Shown: positions 21,091 through 41,567 of the stretch, piece by piece
Layout of the letters: each line of letters starts with the position of its first letter
Position numbering within the stretch: position 1 is the first letter of the stretch
Origin: Prillingera fragicola
Lineage: Eukaryota; Basidiomycota; Tremellomycetes; Trichosporonales; Trichosporonaceae
Length of the DNA: 64,000 nucleotides
Direction of reading: 5' to 3'
Assembly (NCBI GenBank): GCA_002335605.1
Contig: BEDY01000004.1
Coordinates: forward strand, 558,001 to 622,000
Program-made: the position numbers and the translations under genes
Notes under the pieces: model-generated
The model's database searches: none
What the model was told of the DNA's origin: nothing
Seen by the model: only the letters and a program-made list of their open reading frames with translations

Positions 21091-24000
21091 CTATTGCCTG
21101 TCGCGCTGCTCCGAGGGAGTCCAGGCGCGGTCCCGTGACCGATCTCGCTCCATCTGTGTTGAGCGGCGCTCCTCAGCCACACCAGGCGACGAGGGCGCGG
21201 AACCGCGAGACGACTGGCGCGAGCCGTTGCTGGCGGCGCCTTGGAACGGACCGCGCCAGCCCGAAGGACTCGGCACCTGGTGATGACTGTGCGGAAAGTT
21301 GGGGAAGCCGGGACTCGTCGCTGCCGGCTGTCCGTTGATCTGCGGGGTAGGCATAACCAGACTCCGGGGAGGGTTCTCGCCGGTCGGTGTGCCGGGACCA
21401 GGAGGATGGGGGCCCCATGACGTTGGGCGCGAGTTATTCTGCGGCGAAGAGGCCGCTCGTAATGACGCAGCCGCGTTGGTGACATCACCCGACGAGTTGC
21501 CGCCGTCCGAGCGGTACGCACTCAATCGAAGGTCGGGTGGGCGCTCACGCATCATGCCACCAGAGGGCGGGGGCATTGACGGGGGTGGCCTGACGTTGCC
21601 TCGGGCCTGGAGATACTTTGCGCAGTGCTTGTGAATCTCCTTTGGCGGAAGGTCAATCTCCTTGGTGAAGATGTGGGCCACATTCTCCTGGATGACAAAG
21701 TGGAGCTCGAGCGGGACGCGGAAGAAGTCGTCCTGGCCTTCGAGGAGCTGCTGCACAGCTTGGATGCCGACAAAGCTCTCATCGCGCGCTGCGTTGCCTC
21801 CGCGCGCGTAAAGAATGCTGGGAGTAATGACTGTGGCAAGGTTTTGCAAGTCCATCCGGCTGCCAGTCTCCTCGTCGCGGTAGGAAAAGCTGGCGACCCA
21901 GCGAAGGAAGACAAATAGTACCTCCATCGTGTCGCGGTTGACGCGGGGGAGGAGAGTGACGAGCAAGTGCATGCACCGCTTGCGGTCCTCGCTGTTGGGC
22001 AGGGCTTGTTCATTAGCACACGTTTGCGGACACGGACACAAGCGACTCACTGGCAGCAGCACAGAACAACTTGTGCAGTCGGAACGTAAGCAAGGGGTCG
22101 GGCATTTCGCGCAGGAAACGCTTTAGCAATGCCGCGAGCTGGACAGGGTTCTCGTCGGACAGCGAAACACTTCCGTAGTCCTTGTCCAGATTCTCGGCCA
22201 TTTGCTGTAATCGGCGAATGTTTCCGTTCTTACGGAAGATGCCCTCGACGGCCATGTCTGCAGTGTCAGATCGCCGTGCCTGTGCAGCCAAAATGTCAAC
22301 AACTCACCCATCTGCCTCATGGTCGAGATGATCTCCTCGATGAACTCGGGCACCCGCAAGAGGGCATTACTGGCACCCTGTTGCGAGTCGGATCCCGTGC
22401 GGTCGACGACAATCTCGAGCGGCACACCAAAGATCCCCTTTTTCTTTTGGTCCTTTTTGGCGTTTCCCTTGAACAACTTGTTCCACCACTGGTTTTTGCG
22501 CGAATCCAAGATTTCGATCAGCTCGTCCATGTCGACAAGGTGCCCGATGCCAGTTTTTGAAAGCTGGATCAGGGCAAAGTGTCGTACAATAAGGGACTGG
22601 AGCGGCGTGAGCTTTGCCATGAGCGGCAGTCCTTCTAAGGGAGACCGAGCGTGAATGGAGCGGTTGGCGAGCATAGGAATGTCGCTCAGCGTGATCGCAT
22701 CGTCCTCCTGCGCCCGGCGTTCGGACGGCAACGTGAGCGTGCCCGCAGTAGAGGCCTGCAACTCGGCCACAACCGACTCTGACGCAGCGTCGGGCAACGC
22801 CTCGGAAATAATGCGAACAGAGGTGTTATTCCTCGCAAACGCAGGTCGAATCACGTCCACAGTTGCCGATTGAGGTCCGTCGTTGGCGGAGGATATGATT
22901 ATGGGTGTAGGCACCGCCTCGCGGGCGGCGACCACTTGTCCGTTCTCGTCTGCCATCTTGCCCGCGGGGCTCTCGACAACGGTCGACCGCTGTGGCAAAC
23001 GCGCAGTCGATGACAGCTTGCGGTCGAGCGTAACCGACTTGACCCGCTTGACGTCCTGGGGCTCGGTACGAGTGCCAGCTGCTAGGTTAGCCGTCGTTTT
23101 GGACATGTACATACCACTCGGGATGTTGTGGTGCTCGCGGAAGTGGAGGTACAACTTCCGCAGGGCAACATGGAGAAGGAATGCAAACTGCTCAAGTCGA
23201 GAAACAGTCTGGAAGCCTGGCACAGAAGTGGCGGTGCGGTGGAGGTTGCACCACATAGTTTCTGCCGGCCCCCACTGTCTGGCTGGTGGCTCATAGTTGA
23301 AGTCACCAACGCGGGGTGGCGCACGCCGTCCCTTGGGAGCAGGGTGTTCACTGCCTTCGCCGTCTAGTGTCGTGCCATCCAAAGACTTGTCGTCCGTGGA
23401 CACGGTCCGCATGATTGGACTGCCCACAGTCTCAGTGTTACTCGCCTTGTCGCCGCAGTTGCGGCATTCGACGCATGAAGAATGCCAGCGGTTGAACATG
23501 CCTAGTCTGACACAGTCGTCCTCGATGGATCCATTGCAGCGGGCGCAGCCGTCGTTGGGGACAAAGTCGTCTGTCTGGGGGCCACGCAGTGTAGTCTCGT
23601 GCGTAGCCTCCACAGCCAGACTCCTATATCCGTAGGCGACGCGACGCGTGCTGGGGATGAAGCCCTCGGGATGCCGAGTCAATGAGTCAAAGCTACGCTT
23701 TGCCATGTCCTCGGGCGTCTCGTTGCCTGTCCACGCATCGATAGGGCCGGAGGGGCCAGGGTGGTCGCCACGCTTTGGCAACGCTGGGTCTGCATTGTCC
23801 AGTGACAACAGGTGTAGGCGTGCCAAAGCATTGGTCATCGCCTTGGGATTGATCTGCTCCCGATCCAGCTTGATTGCCCCGGTCAAGGCGATGCGGATGA
23901 GAATCTTGAGGTAATGGGCAAGTTGGGTGACCTGGGTAAGCAGCTCCTGCATGTTGGGGATCGCGCCTCCATGCGGTGAGATCTGCGACAACATTGAGAA

Positions 24001-25961
24001 AAAGTTGACGAGCTTACGGCACAGCTGCTTGGCCTCGCGTGCGTGGGACATGCCCTTGACTCCTGCCAATGCAAACTGGGCTTCCAAGTCGTCGATGACG
24101 GCAAACAGAGTCTCCACGTGAAGAATAAACTTCTCAGCCAGCAGGATGACGTCCAACAGTTGGCGCTCGTTGACGACACGAAGCATTTCGCCAATGCACG
24201 CGGCCGAGCTTTCCTCGAATCCGGACAAGACGAGCCAGATCTGCGACACTTTGAGCTCCATAGTAATCTGGCGTTCTTTCAACTCCTCGGCCGTCATGTC
24301 GCTGCCCCACCCTGGGTTCGGGCTACCGGATATCGGAGACGTCATCTGTGTGGTGGGAGAGGACATCTCCAGTAGCGAGTGTGTCGAAGAGGTGGGCGTT
24401 GTGCTCGAGGGAGTGGTAAAGTTGCGAGACGTGAGACGGACGTTCCAGAACTTGTGAATCATGTAACACTCGGGATGCCAACACTCGTCGCGTCCGTTGC
24501 GATTGATCTCGACAAACTGTTTCAAGATTGCAGTCTCACAACCGACACACTTGTTGGCAAAGCTGATCGAGTAATGGTAGTGACAGTCTGCGCAGGTCAG
24601 AATCAAGAACGCGCGCACAGGTCTACGGATGGTACGCACAGACTTTGCCATTGTGCTCATAGTACGAATCGGTCGCACCAAAGACAGTGTCGCATACTGA
24701 GCAAGAAAAGTGCTCGACGTGGAATTTGTCACCTTGAGAGATTCAGCACAAGTAGTCAAGACAGAGCCTGGGTGCTCACCACACGCGGTAATGTAGCTGG
24801 ACCGCAACGCCTGGTCGCACTTGGCGCAGATCAGGTCGAGACGCGCAAAGTAATCACGTTCACACAGCGGGTACTGGCCGTGCTCGCCGTCGTCGACAGG
24901 GAAGAACTTTTGCGCGACGACCTTGTCACAGTCCTGGAGGTTAAGGTCAGTGCTTGATCGATAGGAGAACTAAGGTTCCGATGACTTACCCGGCACCTAA
25001 AGCATTCGAGATGGTAAACCTGGTGCAGCGCGCGCACGAACTGGCCCTTTACTGCTAGCCCACACTTTGCGCAGTAAGTGACCGAGACCGAACGGCGCGT
25101 CTGTTGATTCCTTTGGGATGCGATGCCACCCATGACGACGGCTCCGCCAGAGGAAGCACCGTGTGTCGAGGATGTGATGGATGTCGGAGTCTCTGACCGC
25201 CGAGGCGTTGCGCTGAGGTCGGTGGCAGATGCAGTTGCAGACCCCGGTGAGGCAGAGTACGCAGCGGTCCATGGCGACAGGGGGTGGCCGGCCTGTGCGT
25301 GGTGATCTGATGGGCCCATGTGAGAGGCGCTGGGTGCAAACGGAAGGGATCCCGAATGACTGGCCCGCGAGTCGACGGGCGAGGTTATAGGAGAGCTCGC
25401 CGACCGAGGGTCTGGCGAGGACGCCGCACGATGTGGGGGCTGGATGAATGGAACATTGTGTGCGGCCAATGGGCTAGACATGGGTGCGCTGCGCGGACCT
25501 CCTCCGGCTTCCTCAGAGGCACCCTCTCGAGGGTCACTTCCTGGCGTCGCTATGCGGGGCAAGTTCGAGTGCTTCTGTATTGTCTGCGAGTCACTCGCCG
25601 ATGGTAGATGGGACGAACCGGCCTGTGGGCTCGAGCCCCAAGGTGCCGAGTCGATAGCCTCGCGCGGAGTCATCCACGGGTGAGTTGACGATGAGGACAC
25701 GGACGCAGGTGAATGCGGGGGGTGGTTGGAATAGTTTGAGTGTTGAGAAAACGAGTGAGCTCCAGACGACTGTCCCGAAGCTCCTGATGGCCTTCTCGAA
25801 CCAGAAGGGCGCGCACTAAGATCCGAGGATGGGTCGGACGACACAGGTCGCCCAGAGCTATTAAGATCCAAGGCCCCAGTGTGTCCAGTTATCCCCCCGA
25901 GCCCAGAGGTCGCGCCCGACTCGCGTCGTGGTTGCAGAATGTTGAACCTGGGCGACGTCAT
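21091..25961 (-). CDS. LRG1: LIM-domain RhoGAP (Lrg1 type)
   Basis: GTPase-activating protein for Rho-family GTPases; the Lrg1 group acts on Rho1 in cell-wall and polarity control. Start at 25961 (MTSPRFNILQPRRES); an in-frame ATG at 26099 would add 46 residues and is less likely. About 1,500 residues. The first ~290 residues are Ser/Pro-rich. Zinc modules follow: CAKCGLAVKG (LIM1), CAKCDQALRSSY continuing after a short intron into SCSVCDTVFGA and YCHYHY (LIM2), KCVGCETAI with WHPEC (LIM3), and a split fourth module CARCNGS...WHSSCVECRNC. The RhoGAP domain is near the C-terminus: GIFGVPLEIVV, then EGIFRKNGNIRRL with the arginine finger, LLKRFLREMPDPLL and NLATVITPSILY. The tail is Pro/Ser-rich. 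Several introns, including a probable frame-neutral one at 23082-23114. Likely at sites of polarised growth. Confidence 0.93.
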
Positions 25962-26278
25962 GTTGTGGATGGCCGGGTGGGAGGGGAAGGCAAGGACGAG
26001 GCAAGGAGCACAGTCGTCGCAATGGGTGGACTGGTTTGCCGGAGAGAATACGTCGAGTGAGAGGGGGCGGTGCGCCGAGGCGTTGAGATGGTCGAGCACC
26101 CGGAGTGCCGGGGTCGACTATGCACTGCACCGACCAGGATTGAGCGGCAGGAGGTGTGCGTACAGGCGGACGGCGGCGACGGGAGTGAGGAAAGGGGGGG
26201 TTGAGATGTGGCGTGTATGGAGACTGGAAAGAGGGACAGACGATGCGGAGAGTGGATGTGTGCAGGTGGTGTGTGTGT

Positions 26279-26400
26279 GGATGGACGGATGGATGGATGG
26301 TGGTGCGCCTGACTGGCCTGGCCTGGCCTGGCTGCGGGCTGCTGGCTCGCTGGCTGGGTCTCGCTGGGTCTGGCTCGCTGGCTCGCTGGCTTTGAGTGGT
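26279..26400. repeat. GGAT microsatellite and CTGG-rich tract upstream of LRG1
   Basis: Imperfect GGAT copies at about 26279-26302, followed by TGGCC/CTGG/CTCG repeats. On the LRG1 sense strand the second part reads CCAGC, 350-440 bp upstream of the start codon. Confidence 0.75.
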
Positions 26401-27704
26401 GGTGGCCTGTGGCCTGGAAGGGAGGGTGGATGCTGGGTGCAGCTGCTCGGTGCCCGAGTGGGCTTAGAGGAGGGTACGGGGGGGAAGAGGAACAAGAGAG
26501 CCAGGGGCCATGCACCACCGAGTGCCAGCGATTCAAGCCGGCTGCAGCCTGCGACGACGGCGGCGGAGCCATCCCACTCAGGAGCACATTTGGGCACCAC
26601 CCACAGGACACGAGAGGGGGACGGGGCCAGGAGCGCGGCAAAGGGAAGTGGGGAGGGGAGGGGGAGGGACCGGGGCTGGGGTGCCACGGCGTGCGCGCGT
26701 GGGCAAAGGGAACTGCCACCACCAAAACCACCGGGATCAAGGGACAGAATAGCGCCGACTTTTGACTTCTGCCCGTACCCCCTCTTTTTCCAACACAGAA
26801 TGGACTGTAGACATTGTCCGCCTCGGTAGATCGCTGTAGAGCAGATGGCTGCCGCGCTGGCTATGGACACTGCTGTGGCACCGCTGCATCCACGCGCAAT
26901 AACGTTCACTGCCCCTTCAGCGAAGCAGTACAATTGCGGATGAGCATGTGTTCTGCATTGGGAATGCAGGAGCAAACAAGTGACACGCACAGGTATGTAC
27001 ATACCTAGGGCGTCGTCGTCCATGTCAGAAGACTGGCAGCGGCGGGCGGGCAGATACTCCTTTTGGCCTTTTGGAGTGCGGCCATGTCGGCTGCATCGAC
27101 CGTGTCTGCGCTTGTGCTGCTCGGATGCATCCACCCAGCCTACCATGAGCAGTGAGCCGTCCACCTGTGGTCCCACTGTGGCCAACGAGCCGCCGGAGAC
27201 TTGTGCGGCGGCGTGTACAAGGGTGCATGGGCCCCTGGCCAAACAGCACCGACCCAGGATGCGCCGCCAGGGCTCGGCTTCAGTGCTTGCTAACTTGCAG
27301 CAGTGGCATGCAGCTTGACACACATCGTGCCCAGAGCGGCAGAGGCTCAGCATCAGTGCGCGCACCCTGGAATCGAAACATCCTGCACACAGGCAAGGAG
27401 TGCTCAAGGGGAAGGTAGCGCGGCTCAAAGTCAGAAGTCTTGGAACGGCGCCTTTGAGAGGCGGATCGTCTGATCGTCTGCACGCTGATTTCAGTGGTCC
27501 TGGTAGCAGTCCCGGCATCCCTAGGCTGCCTCAATCATGCTGCATGCAATGTCGCGCCACTGATGAGAGCACTCATCACAAGTAATCCAAATACCGAGCG
27601 GACGAGAGTCACCACGGAGGCGCGTTGCATGTCACGCCACGGTTAATGGCAGGCAATGGCAGGTCTTGTGCACGATCGATTATTATGGCACTCCATGCGA
27701 TATT

Positions 27705-27735
27705 CACGTGTTCTGCTCACGTGTTTTGTCACGTG
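27705..27735. promoter_or_regulatory. Three CACGTG E-boxes upstream of ALA1
   Basis: CACGTG at 27705-27710, 27718-27723 and 27730-27735, spaced 13 and 12 bp start to start, about 165-195 bp upstream of the first ALA1 ATG. CACGTG is the core bound by fungal bHLH factors (Cbf1, Pho4 and relatives). A TGACTC (Gcn4-like half) follows at 27764-27769. Confidence 0.6.
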
Positions 27736-27898
27736 ATCTTTTCGGCGTGGCGCGAACCGAATCTGACTCGTCGCTTGGCTGGATCATTCCACTTTGTTCA
27801 GCGCCGTGCACTCTTCACTCGTCTCGCTTCCTCCTTGTCTCCTCTTTGAACGCCCCAGCCTAGGCAAACCTTGCGGAAGAACTCATACGGAGTGGTGT

Positions 27899-31110
<3,212 letters not shown>

Positions 31111-31433
31111 TGACTTGTGGCCGCAGTAGATGTGCATAGGTAGTAGTACTGTCGGGGTGTGGATGGCATCTGTGACAGCTTTTGGATAATAGGATATTGG
31201 GGCTGCCACCTCGGAGGTCGGTCCGTCCTCGGAGGATCGGAGCCCATCCGAGGTTGGTTTCACTACTCAGCTCAGTTTATTTCTCTTCACTTACGGACTT
31301 GGCCGTCGTCCATTACTGCTGTTGGCCGCACAATGGGCCCGAGTGGTGGTCCGGTCCGGCGGCCGGCAACCTGCGGCAGTGATATATACTGGGGTATCGC
31401 GGCTGGCGGTCCTGGAACGCACCCATCGCAATC
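31111..31433. other. Short intergenic region upstream of the alpha-glucosidase
   Basis: About 320 bp with the ALA1 3' end and the alpha-glucosidase promoter. It contains clustered CGG/CCG half sites (e.g. CGGAGG, GGTCCGTCCTCGGAGG, GGTCCGGCGGCCGG) between 31210 and 31370 that could suit a Zn2Cys6 factor, but the region is GC-rich and this is weak. Confidence 0.4.
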
Positions 31434-33335
<1,902 letters not shown>

Positions 33336-33665
33336 ACCTGATACACCTTGAAAGATGCATGTGATTTTAAGCAGATTGTCACCGGCTCATTAGACGACAC
33401 AATTAAGAATAATAATAATTAACAATACGAAGTGTATGGGCAATAGCCCGGAAGCAAATTTGGCGGCGTTTTGCCACCCACTGAGATTGATTACAAAGAA
33501 GTACGTGTATTGCCGGGCGACTGGCGGCGGCGCCCAGCGAGCGGGCGACCGTCAAGTCTACGCGTACCCCATCTGCATACGACCACACTTCACTTGCTCG
33601 TCTCTCACCTATAACACTTGAACATCTTTGCTCCATACTGTCCATGGAGTAGCGCATTATAAGCA
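33336..33665. other. Intergenic region between the alpha-glucosidase and DOA10
   Basis: About 330 bp; an AT-rich run (AATAATAATAATT around 33408-33421) probably belongs to the alpha-glucosidase terminator. No gene is seen. Confidence 0.5.
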
Positions 33666-36600
33666 ATGGCCGACCAAACGGCGCAGCATGCTTGGGGCTT
33701 GGAAGAGGACGGCGGTACGTTGAGCACCACAGGACACAAAGTCCGTGCACATCGACACTGTTGCTGACAGTCATTAGACCTGTGCCGGGTGTGCCGCAGT
33801 GAGGCGGAAGAGTCCAAGCCTCTGATTTACCCTTGCAAGTGCTCTGGATCGGTCCGCTATGTTCACTCGGACTGGTAAGCGTCTGAAGGCTGGCGCTCAC
33901 TCGAGCTGTGGCGCTCGCCACTCGTACACGAGCTGACCTTCTCTAGTCTTCAGGAGTGGTTGTCGCACAGTCAGAAGCGTTATTGCGAGATCTGCGGGCA
34001 CAACTACACATTGACCAAAGGTGCGTTCCCGGGGCCCTCATATCGTTGCTGATCAGCAGTCTATTCCACAACTCTGCCTTCGGCAATCCCAGTCATCGTC
34101 TATGTACGACAGTCGGCCCTCGTGGCCGGGCGCATGGCCTGGACCGTGTTCCGCGTCTGTATCGCCATCCTCGCCTGGCTGGTAGTGCTCCCCTGTTTCA
34201 CAATGTTCACAATGCGCCTCATTCTCGTGTTCGCCGACTATGTGTAAGTAACTGAGAAGCGATGTCCCTGACGGTTGGAGCACATACCCTGCTGTGGCCT
34301 ATGGATTGCGGGGCGTCATTGCCGACAGCCACGAAGAACTCAACGCAACACTGAGTACCAACTTTACTCTACCGGTGAACGCGACGAGCCGTGAGCGCGT
34401 TATTGCGGCTGTCGCCAGCAACGGCACCCTTAATATAATTCCCTCGTTGCCCTCAAGGCTTGCGGAGGATGCCAACAAGTGAGCGCGTGTTCGAGCGATG
34501 CTGACGCTCTCAGCATAATTGCATTCGTGTTTCGAGGACAGATTGTGGCCATTTCCATCGCCACCGGATTAATCGGTCTTATCCTGCTTCGCGAATGGAT
34601 CAGCCAGCATGACTGGCACATCCGGCCGCCGTTGGATGATGAAGACATCAAGGCTGAGAACTGGATTTTCAGAGATGGCCAGGCGCTTCGCGTCACGGAC
34701 TCTGAGGGCGAGCTGCCTCCCATTGGTGGCGATGCAGCCGACGGCGATGCTGAAACGGTGGTTGCGGACCCCCGTGACGAACTTCAGAACGTCGGAGAGC
34801 TTAACGACGAAAGCAGTCCTGTCCGACCGGCACCAGCGCATGTTGCTTTTGTTGCCCCCGAGCTTCTGGGTGAGAATCGCGGAGAAGGTAGTGCTGCGGG
34901 CGAGACCGTGCAACCGGAAACCGGACCCTCACGGCCGGAGGCAGCCGTCCCATTCGACGTTTGTTCCCGCTCCTCAAGCCCCAACGGGTTCGGATTACGC
35001 TCTGAAGACACAGGCGACTGGGCAGACGTGACAGACACGGTCAACCAGACATCACCGCAAGGACTAGGTCCGCCTCCCGCGACTGTCATGAATGGAGATC
35101 ATGTTCCAATGGGCTCAAAGGAGTTGGAAACGATCGCAAACCCTCAAACCGTCCCTAACTCGACGACAGAACGCGCTCGGCGAGCCTCTGACCCTGGACC
35201 ACAAGAAGACACACTCCACGTCCCGTCTCCTCTCACGTTTGAGTTGCAGGATCTGGCGGTGGACATGGGAGCAATCGCGCCGTCTGGAGCTCCAGACGGA
35301 ATGCGCGAACCTGCGTGGATGCTGGGGGACGAGGACGAGGCTCCGGCTCTGGATTTGCATCCACCCAACCCCGCGCAGGCGCACATTGGCCTGCCACGCG
35401 TAGACACGGATGTGGAAGAGCTCGATACGGACGCTGACGTCGATGCCGAGATGGAGGCCGAAGAGGCCGAGGACGACGGAGATGTGGATGTAGAGGAAGA
35501 ACAACCAGTTGCTGTCTTTGAGGCGGCCAATCGTCCGCGTCTGGAGCCTGCCGAGATGGACGCGTTCGGAATGGACATGCCTCCAGACGACGACGACGAC
35601 CGTCCCTTGGATGCTGATGACTGGGACGGCATCTTTGAGGTCGTTGAAGTCATTGGCTTCATCGGACCCTTGACGGGACTACTGCACAACGTGAGTGAGC
35701 TCTTCGTGCCGTGCTAACGGTGACAGCACATCTTTGTTAGCCTCGCAATGGCCTGCACTTTGACCATCCTCGTTGGTTTCCCCGTCATTATTGGAAAGTT
35801 TGTTCTTGCTCCCGACTTCGTCCGCGCATCTGGAGACACCTTCCTGTCCACAATTCGTTCGATCGCCTTTGTCATTGACAGCATCTTGGACCTGTTGGTG
35901 ACGATTGTGCGGCCGGTCTTGACTCTGCCTCGAGCTGTTTTGCCACAGTTTGAGATTCCCATCGACATAAGCGGGTCCGCCGCTAACCTCACGACTTACA
36001 TCTTTGGAACTCCCAGCGAGGCCACTCTGGTGGCGCCCGAACTTCCCCCAATGATGGATACGGCCGCCAGCACCGTTCTTGATGGCTTCGAGTACTTTGG
36101 TCGCGGGGTGCACAGCCTGTACAAACTGTTCCGCCTCTCTTCGCTCGCCACAGCAGCCTCACCTGACGTGGTTGACCAGCTTTGGTGCCTCGTCGTAGGT
36201 TACCTGTCCCTCGCCATTGCGGTCATCTGCGTTGCCGTTGCCGACGCGGCCCACTTGCTGTCCCTGTCTGAAGGCATTCGGGAGCGGGCACACCACATCC
36301 AGATCTTCCTCAAGGTTGTGCTTTTCATGACCTTGGAGATTGTGGCCTTCCCTCTGTACGTGGGCGTGCTCTGCGATCTTTGCACGCTGTCGCTGTTAGG
36401 CTCGACACTCGGCGACCGGCAGGCTCGCTTAGCTGCTCAGCCATTCGGAACACTGTTTGTGGCCTGGCTTGAGGGGACAGTATTCATGTTCTCTTTCGCC
36501 ACGTTCCTGCAGCACATGCGTTCCATTTGCCGCCCTGGTGCTCTTTACTTCATTAGAGACCCGAACGATCCAACTCATTCACCCGTCCGCGACATCATGG

Positions 36601-38304
36601 AGCGGCCGGCGTCTGCCCAGATTCTCCGTCTGGCGGTGTCTGCCTTCATGTACGCACTGGTGGTGGGCTCAATCTGCGGTATCATTCCTTCCACTTTCGC
36701 CCTGCTATCATGCATATCAAACACGGCCAAGGCGTTCATGCCTCTTCATCTCGAACAGTGAGTGTTGCGTTGCGATAACGTGGCTGACATGCAGGCGCCC
36801 ATTGTCGTCGGTACCTTTTGATCTGCTGTTCCTGCACCTGATCCTTCCCCCATCATGGGAAGGCCTGCGCATGTATCACCGGCTGAGAAAGGCGCTTCTC
36901 CAGTGGTGGAACTTCACCGTCGCTAAACTGGAGCTGTCATCTCTTATCCTTCGGATGAAGGACAAGCTCAATGTCCCACCGCCTCGCCCTTACAGCAGGG
37001 TAGAGCGTCTGACGTGGCTCGTGGGCGATGGCATCTGTCAGGCCCTTTTCGGCCGGTACGACAACCGCGCCACCCTCGCCCGTGTCCCCAATAACGACCG
37101 TGTGGAGTTGTTGCCTCTCATCGAGCGCAGAAAGCAGGGGATGTTCATTCCTTTGGATCACAACGGTGCACCGAAGACCGAGGCGGACCGCATTAGTCTG
37201 CTGAAGCAAGACCGCGCTGCCCGCAGGGGCGGTCGAAACCCCAAGCAGGACTACACCGTCGTCTCACTGCCCGATTATTGGCGAACCCGCGTGTATGCCC
37301 TTGTTGGCTTGGCTCTGTTGTCGGCAAGCGCTGTCGCAGCGGGCATCATTGTCTTTCCTCTGATCGTAGGGCGTCAGGCGACAGCAATCTTTTTCGAAGC
37401 ACCTGTCTTTGACGGCTATAGCTGGCTCATGGGGGGTTATATTTGCTGGGGTTCCTACTCTTTGGGCCAGAGCACCAAGAAGCGCATCATACAGTGGAAC
37501 CGCGCCCAGCGCCTTCGTCGCTCGAAAACATCAACACGGTTCAAGCGATTCGTCTTTCAGCTGTGCCGCTGCACCTACTCGATCGTGCTCTTGTATCTGG
37601 TCCTACCTCTGCTCGTTGGCATCAATTTTGAGCTGTTCATCTCTCTGCCAGCGCGGTATGGGTTCTCCAATGACCTCACACCGGTGCTGCACGTCTGGGA
37701 CGCGTGGGCAATGGGCATGGCGCTGATCTCACTCTACGTGGGCGCCGTGGGTTTCGTCCCAGAGGATCACGGCAACGGCCCGGACCGCCTTGGCCCGGAT
37801 CTTCCTCGCGGTCAGCGCTTCCGCCAGGCGTTCCGGCGACCTCTGAAGCAGGCTCTGATACCGTTCAGCTTGTTCATTTTCCCGCTGATCTTCTACCTGG
37901 TTGCCCCTATCATGTTCCCTTGGCTGCTCTTCCTTGGGCTCTGCACCGGCCTCACCCTCATTGGGGTTCCCTTGCCGAACGTGGACAACAGCTGGGCTTG
38001 TGAGTATTGGTGTGGCCTCATTGGTAAGCTAGCTAACATTGCAGTCCGTATGATGTACCCCATCACCTCGGCGGCCATGCTCGTGTGGGTTTCGTGGCGC
38101 GCGTTGTCTGAAACTGCCAAACGGATCAAACAGCGTATGATTGATGCCGAGTATGTTGTCGAAGAGCGAGTGGAGAACTACGAGCCAGCGCAGGCCGAGG
38201 GAGATGTCGACGACATTGACATTGGAGGAATGCTTGACCATTACCTCCAAGGGGAGGTGGGCGTGAACGAACCTGAAGACGAGTGGGAAGACGCGGTCGA
38301 GTAA
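33666..38304 (+). CDS. SSM4: ER membrane RING-CH ubiquitin ligase (Doa10/Ssm4, MARCH6 type)
   Basis: E3 ligase of ER- and inner-nuclear-membrane-associated degradation. Start ATG at 33666 (MADQTAQHAWGLEEDG). The first intron (33715-33777) and the next fall in the RING-CH domain, which splices to [35 protein letters not shown] and YCEICGHNY, the C4HC3 pattern. Many hydrophobic segments follow, e.g. VCIAILAWLVVLPCF and IVAISIATGLIGLILL, then a long acidic soluble loop (around codons 230-560), then the membrane core with a stretch of Doa10-like segments (IIPSTFALLSCISN, ALVGLALLSASAVAAGIIVFPLIVG, SLFIFPLIFYLVAPIMFPWLLFLGL). The C-terminus (DEWEDAVE, stop 38302-38304) is acidic. About 1,400 residues, consistent with the family's large multi-pass architecture. 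Confidence 0.95.
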
Positions 38305-38536
38305 GCCCTGTGCCCACTATAGATACACCCTGCATTGTATACCCAAACCATTGTACTGCCAGCTCTATTCGGCGTTGGCACCACACATGCATCATGATCA
38401 ACGTGCTGCGCCATCAGCGATTGCGAGTGAGGAAATTGGTATTAGTGCATGGAATCAAATGCTTTCTCTACGATAGCCTATAGCCATGACACGTATGTAG
38501 TACATAATGCGCGAGGTCATGCGAGTGGCGGTCACC

Positions 38537-41044
<2,508 letters not shown>

Positions 41045-41567
41045 AGCGGCGTTCCCGTCCAAGCGCGTGAAGAATTAGGGGAGCTTCGGCGGCGACGGTC
41101 AGACGTCTCTAGGGATATGCAGCGGGTTGTGGTCGGCAGCAGCCTTTGTGCGGCTCGCGCGTCGTCTTATGCAATGTTCGTGCTTGGTTTGTGGATAGAG
41201 AGTGGAAGATGCTGTGAATGGTTCAGCCGAAAAGTCGAATGGGTGGACGCGATTGGTGCCGAGGCGACGACGCGGCTGGCTGGCTGCGCTGGGTGGGACG
41301 GACGGACGGAGGCAGCGCAGGGCACGGCGGCGACAATAACACGACACTTGGCTGGGGTTGCGCCACTCGCTCGACGTCTCTTTCCATTCTCTCACTTTGC
41401 TTTGCATCAGCAGCTTGTAAAGCTTCAAGAATAGTCACACCCGTGCTTATAGACGCACTCGTAGCATCTCACCCCAACCACGCCAACGCCGACTCGTCGT
41501 TCCCTGGTCCTCCCCTTCCCAACACACGATAACCTTTGGTGTCGCCAACTCTTGCTACCGATCCAAC
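41045..41567. promoter_or_regulatory. Bidirectional promoter region of GEM1 and UGO1
   Basis: 523 bp separates the two ATGs. It includes a CTGG-rich tract around 41270-41300 (CCAGC on the GEM1 sense strand) and a CT-rich run near 41380-41420 in front of UGO1. Confidence 0.6.

Larger units (their letters stand above)
25962..27898. other. Divergent intergenic region between LRG1 and ALA1
   Basis: About 1.9 kb. The LRG1 side is low-complexity (GGAT copies near 26280-26302, CTGG-rich tract 26312-26400, purine-rich 26580-26700). A 466-codon open frame on the minus strand (27518-26118) shows no domain and biased composition, so it is not called. The ALA1 side holds three CACGTG motifs and a TGACTC. 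Confidence 0.6.
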
